Shown piece by piece: positions 24,261-36,902 of a DNA stretch of 64,000 bases. A model generated the notes under the pieces. It worked only from the letters and a program-made list of their open reading frames with translations. It had not been told where the DNA came from and searched no databases. Where the stretch lies: assembly GCA_038049695.1 (NCBI GenBank), contig CP142451.1, forward strand, positions 127,724,501-127,788,500, written 5' to 3'. The stretch comes from Cinnamomum chago (lineage: Eukaryota > Streptophyta > Magnoliopsida > Laurales > Lauraceae). The number at the start of each line of letters is the position of its first letter. Within the stretch, counting starts at the first letter, position 1. The translations under genes and the position numbers were made by a program.

Positions 24261-25331
24261 AGGTCGGGTGTTCGAGTGACACGCGTTTTGCGAGTTCGTA
24301 GTAGGATAAAATCATGTAAAACAATCTAAGAAAAAGAGAATAACAATAAAGTGATCATGCTGCGTTTTCACATTTTATATGATGGAAACATGGTAGCATA
24401 TGGAACATGTGTTATGAAGCAGTAGAATATGTATGCTAAAAATAACAGACATATAACATGAATCATAACTTCATTTCTGAAATTGTGAGCTAATCTCCTT
24501 TTTCTTTCCTTTTAGTAAGTTCCATTTTATTTAGAACAGCAGAGTTTTGTAAGCTTCTGGGAATATGTTGATTTCTGTTGGGATTCTAGCTGTGAGGAAT
24601 TTGAGAACTTATTTCCAGGCCTATAAATTGATAAGTAGGCCCACTTAGTAATATCTAAACAGCTTGAAATAATTACTTTGTGACTTGAGCTAGACTACAC
24701 ACAAAACGAACAGAGTGAAATCACTAGTTACACATAATAAATCTAATGCTAAGCCAATTTCTAAGCTAATATAAGAGGAAGGAGGAAGGAATAGCCTTTT
24801 TTATTTCGAGTGATTTAGGTTTTACTCATTATGGGCCCACTAATGAGTATATAGTGTGTCTTAATGAATTCCTTGATTGCAACCCAAATCACTGGTTTTA
24901 TTCATTATGATGAGTTTCTTAATCACCTCATCTAAGAAATCAGCTGAGGAGAATATTGAGGAATTCATTAAGACCTTTATACCTTCCTGATTAGAAAGTA
25001 ACATTATGCAACCCACTTGCTTAGATTTAGGTGAGAAGCTATAGATATATATTCTCTTTATAACTGCCCATTTCATTCATGCATGGACAAGACATCGATC
25101 GGGGCCTCCTGCTTTTAGCAGTGCTGGTGCACACACATGGTTGGCCCTTGGCCTTGGCCCACTAGATGATAATCTTGCCAGTTAAACGTGGTCCGGACCC
25201 TGTTGGCACTTTCTGATGTTTGTTGCCTTATAGTGGGCCTGTCGTTGGCCAGCAACTTGCCACCAACCTTCCCACCCAATTATTGTAAGTGTGGCGGCTG
25301 AGGCATTTAAAAGTAAGATAAGGATCTGTGG

Positions 25332-25334
<3 letters not shown>

Positions 25335-25367
<33 letters not shown>
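25335..25367. repeat. (GA)n tract
   Basis: A GA run of about 33 bp. AAGGATCTGTGGGAG occurs directly before it and again just after it, so the tract lies between direct repeats. A (CT)n run follows at 25414-25455. Confidence 0.9.
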
Positions 25368-25370
<3 letters not shown>

Positions 25371-25410
25371 GGATCTGTGGGAGAGAAGCTGTCGAAGCTG
25401 TCAAGATAAG

Positions 25411-25413
<3 letters not shown>

Positions 25414-25455
<42 letters not shown>
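25414..25455. repeat. (CT)n tract
   Basis: A CT run of about 42 bp that can pair with the GA run 50 bp upstream. It is followed by two copies of AACAATACAAGTGTTCCAT. A third GA-type run lies at 25643-25673. Confidence 0.9.
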
Positions 25456-25456
<1 letters not shown>

Positions 25457-25639
25457 ACAATACAAGTGTTCCATTGATTAACTCTAACAATACAAGTGTT
25501 CCATTTTTTAATCAATCGAATCTAAGCCCAACTGCTCATGTCATTAAGCCATGATGGAGACTAATGAAGTAAGGACGTCTGTTTAATGATGAGGTCTTAG
25601 GCTCTAAGCATGAGGGCATTTTTAGTTTATATATATATA

Positions 25640-25676
<37 letters not shown>

Positions 25677-26338
25677 ACATGGCCCATGAATTAGTGTCTT
25701 TTCATGTAAATGTTATAATCTAGAATATGGAAGTTTTGTCATGATCTTATTTTCTAGCTATAATGGATGGATCTTGAAGTCAATAGTTAGAGGGAAAAGG
25801 AAAAACAAAGAGACTTTTTGCGGCCTTCAAATTTTATCAAATGTTCGAATTTGATCAGATTGGATCTTACTTTTCCCTTATAACTAGCATGATTTCTTTG
25901 TATTCTCTTAGTTGAAGGGACTAAAAGGCTCCATCAAGCAAGAGATTTTTTTTATTACCCATGTATTTATATTTGTTATAAAATGTATTTTAATTTGGGT
26001 ATTAAGAACAATTATAAGAATCAATGTTTTTTTAAATAAGAAAAATCAGAATAGTAATGTGAGGGGTACATTTGTGTAATCATTTTCCCATGGAAATAAA
26101 AAGGAAAAGTCAGACAATTTTGTAAAAAAAAACCTTCACATCTTTCCAGTATAAATGCTTTTTCGTGAGGAAAAAAAATCTAAATCAGTGCAATTTTCAT
26201 TAGACTTGAGAATTTTTTTCACTTTTTGCTTTTTCAACGAGAGGTAGGGAAGCCAAGTAGGAAGAAAGTTTTTCCACGAAAAGCTAAAATCCATCATATG
26301 TCCATTTCCACTGATGTTGCATGAATATGCCCTAAAGG

Positions 26339-26708
26339 TAGGGATGTAAATGGGTTCTCGATTCTCCGATTACCCGGAAGTTTCAACTCATTAAAAACCG
26401 GGTCTGGGTCCTTATTTAGGCCCCAACAAGTAAATGGGTTCTGGTCCGGTTCCATCTTGATTAGGACCAGCGGACCCGAGACCCGGCATATTACCTCAAT
26501 TTTTGAAAATTTTTCCTAAAATCATATTTTTTTAAATATCATTATCTACCTACACCCGGACCAGGATCCAGACCTGTCCCATATATGGTTATGATTTCGG
26601 AGATAAGAAACTGATTCCGGGTCCGGATACGGTTCCACCTCATTTTTAACGGTTCCGGTTCCAGGTCCACCTTGGTTTCGGACTGGAACCGATTCGTTTA
26701 CAGCCCTA
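26339..26708. mobile_element. hAT-type MITE, family copy 2 (perfect target duplication)
   Basis: The 370-bp element begins TAGGGATGTAAATGGGT and ends GTTTACAGCCCTA. CCTAAAGG flanks it exactly on both sides (26331-26338, 26709-26716). The 8-bp duplication and TAGGG ends place it in the hAT superfamily. It carries no transposase and must have been mobilised by one elsewhere. Confidence 0.93.
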
Positions 26709-27865
26709 CCTAAAGGTAGCTCATTCTTTGGCTACCCATGCATTTATATGATGAGAAGAAACCATGACTCATAGGAAACTCATTTATTTTCGGTAGAGTT
26801 AAGTTTTTGCATTGTTTTGTGCTATATTTCTTTTACATAAAAAATGATAAAAAAAATTAAAATAATTATCTCCAAGAGTTACCTGCCTGATTATATGTTT
26901 GTTATCAAAAGGTGTGAGTTTACTCATCACATCGTGTGTTTGACACCCTAGATTCATCTAGTGCACATGTGTTATGGGGTCGTACATGCACATAGGGTAT
27001 TAGTCCTATTGGGTCAAATACCATGAGAATACCCCATCAATAAAAAAAAATAAAAAAAAGTTCCTCCAAAGAGGTTGAATCTCAGTTTCTTATTAAAGGT
27101 AGGATGACATAGGAAAGCAAAGTCCTCTCAAACATGGAATCCTCCTCCTATACACACCCACCCATAAAATTTCAAGCAGCTCAAAACTCAAGCTCCTCTT
27201 CCTTCCATAACTATGTCAAATTTCACTGAAATAAAAAAAAGGTGCAACCTTAAATTGATTCAACTTTAGAGTGAAGTTTGAATTATGAGCTTTAACCTCA
27301 AAATTTGTACTACAGGTTGCTCAAGAAGAATTCTCTGTATGTTACCACTGACATCCCAGATTCATTGTTTGGGATAGTGAAATAAAGGCACCAGCACTGG
27401 GTCCCTGTTGATGGACAGGTTAAGATAGGATGACTAAGAACAGTTTTCCTAACCACATTGTGCAAACGTAACAGAGAATTCTGATCAAATGAACTATAAG
27501 AAATGGATTGCCCCAATCAATGAATAGGTGTTAATCGAATGCGAGCCATCAATTTACCAGTGTCCCTAATCATAACACTAATCAGACCCACATATAATGG
27601 AGAATCAGAATAGAGTCTCAAGTGGTTCATCCATCTACCAGTTTGTCAAAAAGACAATTAATCATGGGCTTTTTCTGTGTCTATGTCAATCTGACTCAGG
27701 AAAAGACACCCAAACGTACTTTTAAAATTGTGGAGCCAAAGAAGATTAAGGAAAGGAGGAGATGAGATAGGAATCATAGGATCCATAGTCGCACAAAATC
27801 TGAAAAAGTAAGATCTAGGGTTTCAAAAATCAAACCAAAGATGATTTAGGAGAGGAGGAGAGATG

Positions 27866-28147
27866 TAGGGTTTTAAAAATTGACCGAGTCCATGTTGACT
27901 GGGCCAATTTGATTCTAGTGCAACTCGGCCGAGTCTCGCCGTAAGGTTTAAAGACCTTAATATTGTCGTATTTTTCCTACTTTTGTGCATTTCTTCTCCA
28001 TTTTCATGCTAACGGAGGGTTTTTATCATCATTTCATCTTTTCCATAAACACCATTTTTGAACTAACAGAAAAAAAAAAAAAAAAAAAAAAAACACTCGA
28101 CTCAGCTCCGGCCGAGTCCGAGTCCCATTTTGCCTTTTTGAACCCTG
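27866..28147. mobile_element. hAT-type MITE
   Basis: The ends TAGGGTTTTAAAAA and CTTTTTGAACCCTG are imperfect inverted repeats. The flanks GAGAGATG and GTGAGATA agree at six of eight positions. The interior contains repeated GACTCGG/CCGAGTC motifs and a poly-A run. It is non-coding. Confidence 0.7.
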
Positions 28148-29057
28148 GTGAGATAACTCTACCACCCCTTAAATGGAGAAAACAGAATGGAGATAATATT
28201 CATTTGGATTTGGTTCATGTTTTGTGTCGCATCAGGATATGAATAGCAAAGGGAATGAGTGGGGCCCCATGTATTTAGGTAGGTGAATGGTCTAGTAGAC
28301 CCATTACTGATGGGCCATGTCCCTAACTTTCTTGGGATCATGTGATCCCAGCCTCAGCTCTTTGCTCCTTTTCCTATCAACGTTTTGGGCATTTATTGGT
28401 ATTTGGGCCTGTTGTTTTAGTAGAATTTCTGCCAAGAATTCACCATGTCCAGAATTTTTTGGACACGATGTGACAAGTTGTCTCTTGGAATTTTTGAATC
28501 CCATGTTTTTTAATTAGTATTTCAGGATTCCGACCACTTGAAAATTCTCTTTTGACCTTTGGGAATCTAGGATTTCCACTCCCTTTGCATTTTGGTGGAA
28601 TTCTTGGATGCCCAAACTCAAAGGGAATTCAGGAATTTCACTATGTCCCCGGACAGGAATTCCTGGAATTACAGCAAAGAAACAGGAGCTAAGACTGTAT
28701 TTGTGCAGCACAATTCGTCGTGGAAAGGGGAGGAGATAATTTGGCCCCTTCCTCGCATTGTTTGATGTAGGAAAAAGGAGGGAATCCACTCCATTTGTCT
28801 TTGGTTTCAAGGCTAGAGTCCATTCCAAAGTCCGACTTGGTGAGGTCAGCCTTGTAGAGATTTCCTTTTCACAACTCTGCACAAACTACACCTAGTTTAG
28901 TAATAGTAACATTACTTTAGAATTTCATTTATTTATTTATTTTCAAGTTTAGACCACCTATTTGTGACTATAACAAGCTGGACTTCGATGCTGTGCTGAC
29001 CGGCCTTGACAGGCCTAAATACAAGTCCAATTGCCAAAACAAACTAAACTTGGGCCC

Positions 29058-29178
29058 ATTAATACATGGATGGCCTAGTGGTAACGGTTCCCGCTCCCAT
29101 CCCTCCAAACGGGGATCGATCCTTGGTGGGAGGCTTTAATCCTCTCTAATTTGAAAAAAAAAAAAAAAAAAAGAAAAC
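29058..29178 (+). mobile_element. tRNA-derived SINE with perfect 14-bp target duplication
   Basis: A short element with a Pol III box A-like TGGCCTAGTGGT (29071-29082), a box B-like GGATCGATCC (29113-29122) and a poly-A tail of about 18 bases. CTAAACTTGGGCCC occurs exactly on both sides (29044-29057 and 29179-29192), the signature of LINE-driven insertion. The exact duplication and clean tail indicate a recent event. It appears unrelated to the longer SINE at 44520-44913. Confidence 0.93.
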
Positions 29179-30160
29179 CTAAACTTGGGCCCTGGCCCAG
29201 CCTGGATGCACGTAGCCCCAGTATTGCAAGTCAAATAGTTTTGAAGCCTGCTTGAAATGGGCTGGACCTGGGGAAGCTTTAACCATATTGATTTATTACT
29301 AGTGATGTATCATTGTTTGTTTGCGAATGTCCTGATATTCCGGGCCCTATTCAAGGTACAGTCTTCAATTCAACCCTAGAAACTCAGAAGTAATCAAGGT
29401 ACAGTCTTGAATTCAACCCTAGAAATAGTCTTGATTACTGGTGATGTATCATTGTTTGATGCCTGACTTTTGAACACTAGTGCATGATATGACACTAACC
29501 TAGATGAATTTTTATGAAATCATCACATGTTTGGAATTGAAAACAAAGGATGGATCACCCAATAATGGGCTCCATGTGTATAAAAGTCAAGCACCAAGGG
29601 CACAACCAGTAAGTATACTCTATATCATGCATTCCACTTGTAGTGTACTTCAACACTACACACAAAACTACTCTAGCTACTAGGCACCTGGGTCCAAATA
29701 TTCAAAAAAATAAAAACCACCCTCCTAAAGAAAAAAAAAAAGGAGATAATTTTCAACATGGAACAGTATTGGAGACATTAATGACGGAGATTCCACATTC
29801 ACCCAAAGACTGCGTTTGTGTAGGAGCCACGTGTGTTTTCTCTTCCGTGGCACTTGATTTCCAACCGGGGTAGGTGTTGATTTCCAACCAGGGTAGGTGA
29901 GAAAGCTGGATTCTCACTGGTGAAGAAAAAAGAGAAGACAAAGAGTTGGAAAACCCAAATTCGCAGAATCATTGCTACACCAAACCAAACAAAGGCGCTG
30001 TAAATCATCTTTTTGTATGGTAAGTGCGTAAATAAAGAGGCATATATTTGGTTCCACCATTGTTGATCCCATTTATGCACCCAATATCTGACTCCATCAA
30101 TCCCCACGGTAAACAACCACTTGCACGGAGAGTGGTTGAATAGCAAAGATTTTACACCAA

Positions 30161-30411
30161 GGGCATGTTTGTTTGCATACGGTACATAAGAATTAGATAA
30201 TCAATTGAACTCCACATGGATTATTAAAGAGGTGATAGGTGAATGACAATAAGGTCAAGGTTATAAGTTATGATGTAGATGGGCTCTTGACTTTCTTAGA
30301 GATTATATATTGTTCATTTTTTTATATTCGTCTTTCATCCTTCAATCATCTATAGAAACACAAAAGTCTTGAAATTCATAAAAAACTCAATTACATGAAA
30401 CAAACAGGCCC
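30161..30411. mobile_element. Tourist-like MITE, copy 2
   Basis: The ends GGGCATGTTTGTTTGCAT and ATGAAACAAACAGGCCC are inverted repeats of the PIF/Harbinger Tourist kind. The flanking triplets CAA and TAA are a possible decayed 3-bp target duplication. The interior matches copy 1 at 22697-23036. Confidence 0.75.
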
Positions 30412-31242
30412 TAATCCTTCGTCTTTACTATATTCACAAACTAAAATAGAAAGAAATTAAGATGGTGGGTCTCCTTGGAAAATCCAAGAGCTGTATTTAT
30501 TTCATTGCTTAATGGACCTCAAACATAGAAATACATAAAATTTACAACTCTCAACCTTGTCACAAGAACTTGGGATAGATGTGTACAGAATTCCTCTACG
30601 GATACACCCATCATTTAATTACTACTCACTATAGAACACTTTTATAGAGGAAACAGGGGAATTTACATACTACCATGGTATTTTTAACAATTACAAACGA
30701 CCACCTGCCTTTCTTTATTTTTCACAAATAGCTACACCTATTAACCTAATTATCTTGGTCAACCAATGTTGATCATCAGATCTGGTTCCATATAGTTTGA
30801 CAGAATTCACTATATCTTGATTTAAAAGGATAAAAACTTCCTTGAATCTATCTATGATCGGTTTAAAATTTGGAGCTTTATAACCCGAAAAGACAACTAA
30901 ATCTAACCCAATTGAATTATGATCTCAATCAATTTAAACTAAATTGGGTTAGATCTAAGAAAGTTCTCATCCTTTAACAATAGAACACATTAAATCTCAT
31001 ATATCAGTAGGAAAAAAAAAGAGAAGACTTTGATTGTGACTCAAGATGATTGATCCAGCTTTTAGATTAATAGAAGTTATTATTTGTAAAAAAAAAAGAA
31101 AAGAAAAAGAACTTGAGGTGGTTATTTGTAAGTTTCAAAAGACATGATTGATTATATAGGTAAATTACCCCATTATTTGAAAAACAAAGCAAGTATCTTC
31201 ATCTCTCTAATCACTTACTAGTGATGCATGCAAATGCATTGA

Positions 31243-31473
31243 TCAAGGAAGGCGAAGATGCTGCACTTGCCGAAAATGCTTTTGAGCATTAACGTTACCT
31301 TGGGTGGAAGAGTCTCTGTGACCATTTCCCATGTTCTGGCTTGGACCTTCTTCATAATCATCACAAGAAGAGGGAACCAGAAGACAACCCAATACATACC
31401 TTAGGAAAGGACAAGATGTAGTTAGAGAATTAGCCCATCCCAGCTCCATAACTTGGCCTAGTTTCGCCCACAT
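31243..31473 (-). CDS. Unrecognised small reading frame (76 codons)
   Basis: I do not recognise this predicted protein. It starts MWAKLGQVMELGWANSL, has a Cys-containing hydrophobic centre (CPFLRYVLGCLLVPSS), then an acidic and polar second half ending QVQHLRLP. No signal peptide or known motif is evident. In its favour, a TATAAAA box lies about 110 bp upstream (near 31583-31590, minus strand) and no transposon signature surrounds it. Against it, it is short and lies alone in a gene-poor stretch. It could be a real small-protein gene, one exon of a longer gene, or chance. Confidence 0.25.
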   Translation of the reverse strand: MWAKLGQVMELGWANSLTTSCPFLRYVLGCLLVPSSCDDYEEGPSQNMGNGHRDSSTQGNVNAQKHFRQVQHLRLP

Positions 31474-32444
31474 AACTACCAGTACTCTTAGCTAGTAACA
31501 CTGCTATAACTAAAAAGCTTAAGAATGAAGCAGGCTATAAGCCTATAACACTTCTGAAAGCGGAAGGATGAGATTAGGGGGTTTTATAATATGAAGTAAG
31601 ATGGAATCTTGTGGGAGGTCAAGAAGATTTATGCGTGGGAAACAAGCAAGAGCTGCCTCATGTTGACTTGGGCCGAGAAAACTCTTAATTTGTTGGCTTT
31701 CTACATTCACCTTTCTTTTCTCATTGGCTTTTCTCTGGCTCTTCCTTTGGCATTTTCATCATATCTCAAAGAAATCTCATAATTTATTTTATAAAGAAAG
31801 GTCTTTTTTTTTTTAATTGACATAGTTGGTTAGTCCCTAACAGTGTAGAAACTTGAAATTTTTAATCTAGGAAATTGGCAAATTTGGGCCCCTTGTAGAA
31901 AGAGTGATATGCCAGACAATGTGTTTGCATATTGGCCATGAAAACAAACATAGTCTATTGTCAATGAGACAAACACGTTTCTTGACTTTAAGAAATATTT
32001 ATAAGGAATGAGTCACTCTCAGGTCCATGTGACATACGTTGGCTACACAAGAACGATATGATCGGAATCCGCTTTGATACAATGTAAGGTACCTTATACC
32101 AACAAAAAAATATAAGCTGATAGATGGAATGTCCAATTTGGTATATGAACCCCTGTCCAACTTAGATTTCAGGCGATGTGAGTGTGGGACTTCCCAATAG
32201 TCCATTTCGAATGTTGTCCTTGACATTTAGTGGGGATTAGGGATTTTGCTAGTATTGAGTTTTGCTATATCCATAGAAACTCCAATAATGCTGCACATAA
32301 TCTGGCTAAATCTAGGTTTAATTCCCTTTTGGTAGAAAATATGGTATGAAAATTATCCTAGTTGGCTTTGGAAGTCATTGCTTCCTTTGTGATTTTGTTT
32401 TTCTTTGAAGAAACTGTAGTCTTATTCATACACACAAAAAAAGA

Positions 32445-32773
32445 GGTTTTTGCATACACCCCCCTAAGGTTTTTAGGATTAGTAAATAAGCCCCTATAGT
32501 TTGATAATTGTATATAGCCCTCTTCCTTTTCATTTTAATACCTTATATGTCCCAAAATTACTAGCCTTACAGCCACCATGAATTTAAGGGCAACGTTGTC
32601 ATTTAAAAAAAATCAGCACAAATCTTTTGGTGGTCGCCTATTCTTGTTATGTCTAGTAAATTTGGAGAAATGGAAGGTATTAAAATGAAAAAACAGGGGG
32701 TATATGCAAATACTGAAACCACATGGCCCTCTTTACAAAGTCTATAAACCCTAGGGGGTTACATACAAAAAAC
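32445..32773. mobile_element. MITE with terminal inverted repeats of about 40 bp
   Basis: The left end (GTTTTTGCATACACCCCCC) and the complement of the right end (GTTTTTTGTATGTAACCCCC) match with a few differences and continue as AAGGTTTTTAGGA / AGGGTTTATAGAC. The interior has no coding capacity. The superfamily is uncertain; Mutator-like is possible because of the long ends. Confidence 0.7.
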
Positions 32774-33397
32774 TGAAAAAAAAAATGTTTTATGTTAAGT
32801 AGATTTGGCAATAGGCAATTATTCAATAATGATCGTCAAGAAGAAAACATATTGCTGTTGTGTAATGGAGTAAATGGACTATGAAAGGAGTCCACTTGGA
32901 GAAAGAAAATCAACTCAAGAGCTCCTTAATATCTATAATATCCCAAGATATGCGGGCATTATTTCACCACAAACCTCTTGATAACAAAAAAAAATCTATC
33001 TACAATTTAAATTTATACTACGAGAAATTCTCTTTTTTCTTCACATGTTTTCTCTAGATTCAAATTGACCCCAAGTAAGATAAATACACAGTTGATATAT
33101 ACAATGTGCGTTCCTTGCAGATTCCCAATTACCCTGCACAGTTTGCAATCCACACCATCCACTAGTGGGCACGTTCCATGTGATCACAGCCTATAATCTA
33201 AAAACATAATTGGTGGGAGCAGTAAACACTTGGGCCTGTTTTGATACTGGGAACTTGGCCTTCTTTTCCTCTAAAAAAGTTGTAAAACGCTATATATTGA
33301 TTTCCCCCGATCCCATAAAATGCATTTCTTATGGAGGGAGGATAGGAAAATGTTGATGTGGAAAGAGGAAGTCTGTGAAATTAAGTTCTGTATAATC

Positions 33398-33534
33398 TTG
33401 CTTCCGAAGGTTGTGGGTTTGAAACTACACTACCACACTATGGCTACAGGGGATTTATCCGGCTTCCCTCTGGGCCCGGAAGGATTAGTCCAGTCCAAAG
33501 GGTTGGGAACCCTCCAATAGCGAAAAAAAAGAAG
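33398..33534 (+). mobile_element. SINE, truncated at the head, with 15-bp target duplication
   Basis: AAGTTCTGTATAATC flanks the element exactly (33383-33397 and 33535-33549). The body has a box B-like GGTTTGAAAC (33416-33425), the tail block AAGGATTAGTCCAGTCCAAAGG shared with the SINE at 44520-44913, and a short A-run. The tRNA-like head with box A is missing, so it is a shortened member or a subfamily. Confidence 0.88.
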
Positions 33535-33549
33535 AAGTTCTGTATAATC

Positions 33550-36500
33550 CCCAAACAATTTTGGAGGCCTCTTGCTAAAAAAAACTCTCAGGGTAATTCT
33601 CTGAAACGCCGCACTTTAAAAATGCGCCTTTTTTTCCCCTCTTCTCAAGGTAATCATTTCACACACGCTACCCCCACGAATAGTCAAAAGTTTATATTTT
33701 GACACTTATTCAACTTTTTCTCATTGTTGGATTGAAATCATCAAAAAAAAATTATGCTTCTAGAATCATTAAATCTTAGGATCATGGATCAAAAGGTTAG
33801 AATGATCTTATGGAGATAAAAGTTTACACATAGGCATATATAGATCTTTCCATCCAATGGACTTCTCAACAAAGAGTGTTTTTATTTTAAATAATGCATA
33901 CACACACATGAGAGTGACTTGTAAACTATCATATTCCTATAGTTGGTTAAAAAAGGGCTTATATAGATTCCAAATGACTGAGAAACTAGCTTTATTAAAT
34001 CGTTATGATAAGCAAAATCAAGTTAAAACTTGGGCCATATGAAAATCCATAGAAAACAACCTCAAGATCAATTATGACATTCTCCAAGGGACAAAACCAT
34101 CAAAAGAAGGTACCCGACCATCAACATTTGAACAATGAGGCTCATAAAGTGATTTTTGAGTTGGTTTTTTGGGGACAAAATAAGTTTAAGAAAAGACAAA
34201 AACTTGCCAGAAATGTATTTTATTCATTTAAAATATATATATATATATAAAGAGGACTTCACTGAAAGAAATATGAAGAACTTATATAATTTTTTGAAAT
34301 ACTCAAATCCTCATGTACTTTTTTTTTAAAAATTAACGAAAAGTTTGATACTGTTTTGAGATTTTCCCTTGATTATCACCTATATCTTGATTAAAAAAAC
34401 AAACACAATTTGAAACTATCCATGTTGTCTCCCGCCAGTATTAAACAAACAAGGATATTGAAACACTGGTTCTAAGCTTGACAATGATATTCTTGTCTGA
34501 TATTTATATGGGGTGGGCATGGACCTTTGTATGGTTAAAGGCCTGGTCCAGTTGGCCATATAAATTGTAAAAGGGGGTGCAAACTTTTTACAAATGGGCT
34601 GGATCTGTATCCAACTTTAAAGCCTAAAAATTAGACCTGATAACTAGACAGGCTGGGTGTTGACTGTTGACAAACAATGACCTAGCCTGGCTGGGCCAGT
34701 CTGGGCACTTGAACACTCTTTATCTTAATCAGGATAAAAATTCAGAAATGGAAGTGGCATAATCATCCAAATCTATATGCTAGAAAGAGATCTATGAGAT
34801 ATTATTACTAGGTACTCTCAAATGAACACATATAAAAGTAATATGTGGGAACTGAGCTGAGGTGAAGATTGCCAAAATCTAGATGGTTTAGTTATTGCCC
34901 ATGATATACAGATGTGGATCCAGTCCATGAGCCAAGAAGTTAACCTGAACGCAGCCCATTTGAAAGATCGATTTCATCCACTTCTTGATGAATATGTCAA
35001 ATCCAAATAGGCCGGGCATATAGTTTGACATTTTACATTATCACCCAGCCCAGGTAGGGATTTTCATGTGGTAGGCCATCGAGGTTGGGAAAAGCCCAGC
35101 ACATATCATTGTGGCTCAGGATATGTTTTAGGCCCTTTGGATGGATCCGGCCACCTTGAGTTTCTTCTGTTGTGGTTTCATGGACCAAATCAAGTTTCCC
35201 TTGTGATAGTTCACTGGGCCATACCTAGGCCTATAGAAACCGTGGCCCAATATGGCCCAACTTATCTGGCACATTTTGACTTATATATATTTCTCAACTG
35301 GGTTGGGCCTTGGCCTAACATCTTTCACAGGCCTGTTCCGACCCACCCAGACAATGAACACCCCTACTTCATGCATCAGGGTTTAAGCATTGTTCGCTTA
35401 TAATGGATACCTGGACAGTTTAGATTTTCAGATTGTGAAGAACTTTAAATGCTCTACTTATATAAGAAGAATAAAACTAGTTGAAATCTATTTTCACAAA
35501 AACCAAAATGTATTACAACTATGCTCTCGCAACATTTAAATCTCATTTTATGGCATATTAAAATTACTTCCTCAGAAAACCTTTTTTCTTTATGTGGGAA
35601 ATTCATTTACACCCCCCTCATGGGAAAAGCCTTTTAATGGAGTCGTTGAAAATTGAATTCATTTTTTATACTTTTTTTTTTTTTTTTGTAGAAAAGCTAT
35701 TGCACCAAACTTAGAATCTTTTCACAAGAAAAAAAAGTATTTCCACTTGTTATGATTTTCAGATAGAAAAGTTGTCACACAAACGTGCCGAGAATTAATA
35801 GAATGAAAGATCACGGTCTTTTAACTACAAAACAGTTATACTGAAAAAAAAAATTCTACTAAAAAAGGGTTTCAAACAAGATAGAATGGAGTCCAAGACT
35901 AATATATAAAGGTGTGATTAAATGCTAAATTAGCACTTGGAACAGTGTTTCAAGATTGTAAAGCAGTTGAGAATGGCCTCTTGCCTCTGTGGTAAGAAGC
36001 GGCAGTTCTAACCTAATAATGGTCCTAGAACAGTGTTATCTGTGATGGAGATATTGAAGACGATAGGACTTCAAATCATTAGGCCCCCTTGAAACCTCGT
36101 TCAACAATTGAGGAAGAAATTTTATTTTAAATATTATGGCTTATCATGTATGTGACGAAATTAAGTGACGGGCAGGCTTGAATCAAGTAAATTCGCACCG
36201 TCCGGTTTGTATAATACTTTTAGCTTTATTAAGTATCGGACATTATTTTCCAATCATAGATCCGTTATCTCTGAACATACGGTAATTTAACGGCGTCAAT
36301 AGCTTAATGAATAGCATTGACATTATGAAATCTCTTTATTAAGAAAATTGTAAAACGAGATAATACTGCCCAAGATATATTTTCTAAAGTATTTATAAAT
36401 TTCTTAAATAATAGAGTTTTACATATTTAAATAAAACCTTCCAACTAATTGTATCGAATAGAGGGTGCCCCTGTAACAATAAAAAAAAAAATACAAACGT

Positions 36501-36900
36501 GGGTGAATTGCTTAAATGTAAGATACTGTGATGGTTAGAAAGATCAAAGATTATTACTTAATTATGACCCAAAACAGTCACCCTGTCTTTCTTTTTGTTG
36601 GACATGAGCTGGAACGACACTCTTATCATCCAAAGGACACAATTTGCTTGTGCTTAGAATGGATGCGTTACTATTCACCCTCTGGCACAGTCGCACTGCA
36701 TTCATATCCTTTCCAACAATAGAGTGTTTTTCTCTTATCTCTTTCTTCTCACTTTCAAAATTGGTGGTTTGCCAGTTGCTGCTGGCCCACCTTTCCAACG
36801 ACCCAGATTTCATCATGCGAGAGGGCACGCACGAAATTGTGCTCCCTCAACGTTTCAGGGCGGGAAAGGGAAGATGATCCCTTGTTTCGTCCAAACATGG
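33550..36900. other. Gene-poor stretch with decayed repeats
   Basis: No conserved coding segment was recognised. The stretch holds an AT microsatellite (near 34230), GC-richer decayed hAT-like MITEs (34509-34720 and 35055-35366) and a partial copy of the GGGCACGTTTGTGT-ended MITE family (about 35560-35790). Confidence 0.4.
35055..35366. mobile_element. Probable decayed hAT-type MITE
   Basis: The ends TAGGGATTTTCATG and AATGAACACCCCTA are imperfect inverted repeats resembling the element at 12539-12900. The flanking 8-mers do not match, so the target duplication is lost or the limits are slightly off. Confidence 0.5.
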
Positions 36901-36902
36901 GA

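Noticed and set aside
25228-25554. Frames of 95 and 87 codons with Arg-Glu and Ser-Leu repeats
   Set aside because: They are translations of the GA and CT microsatellites.
28328-28347. TGGGATCATGTGATCCCA palindrome
   Set aside because: A single 18-bp palindrome without flanking structure or related copies; it lacks the GTTGGATCCCAG core of the hairpin family.
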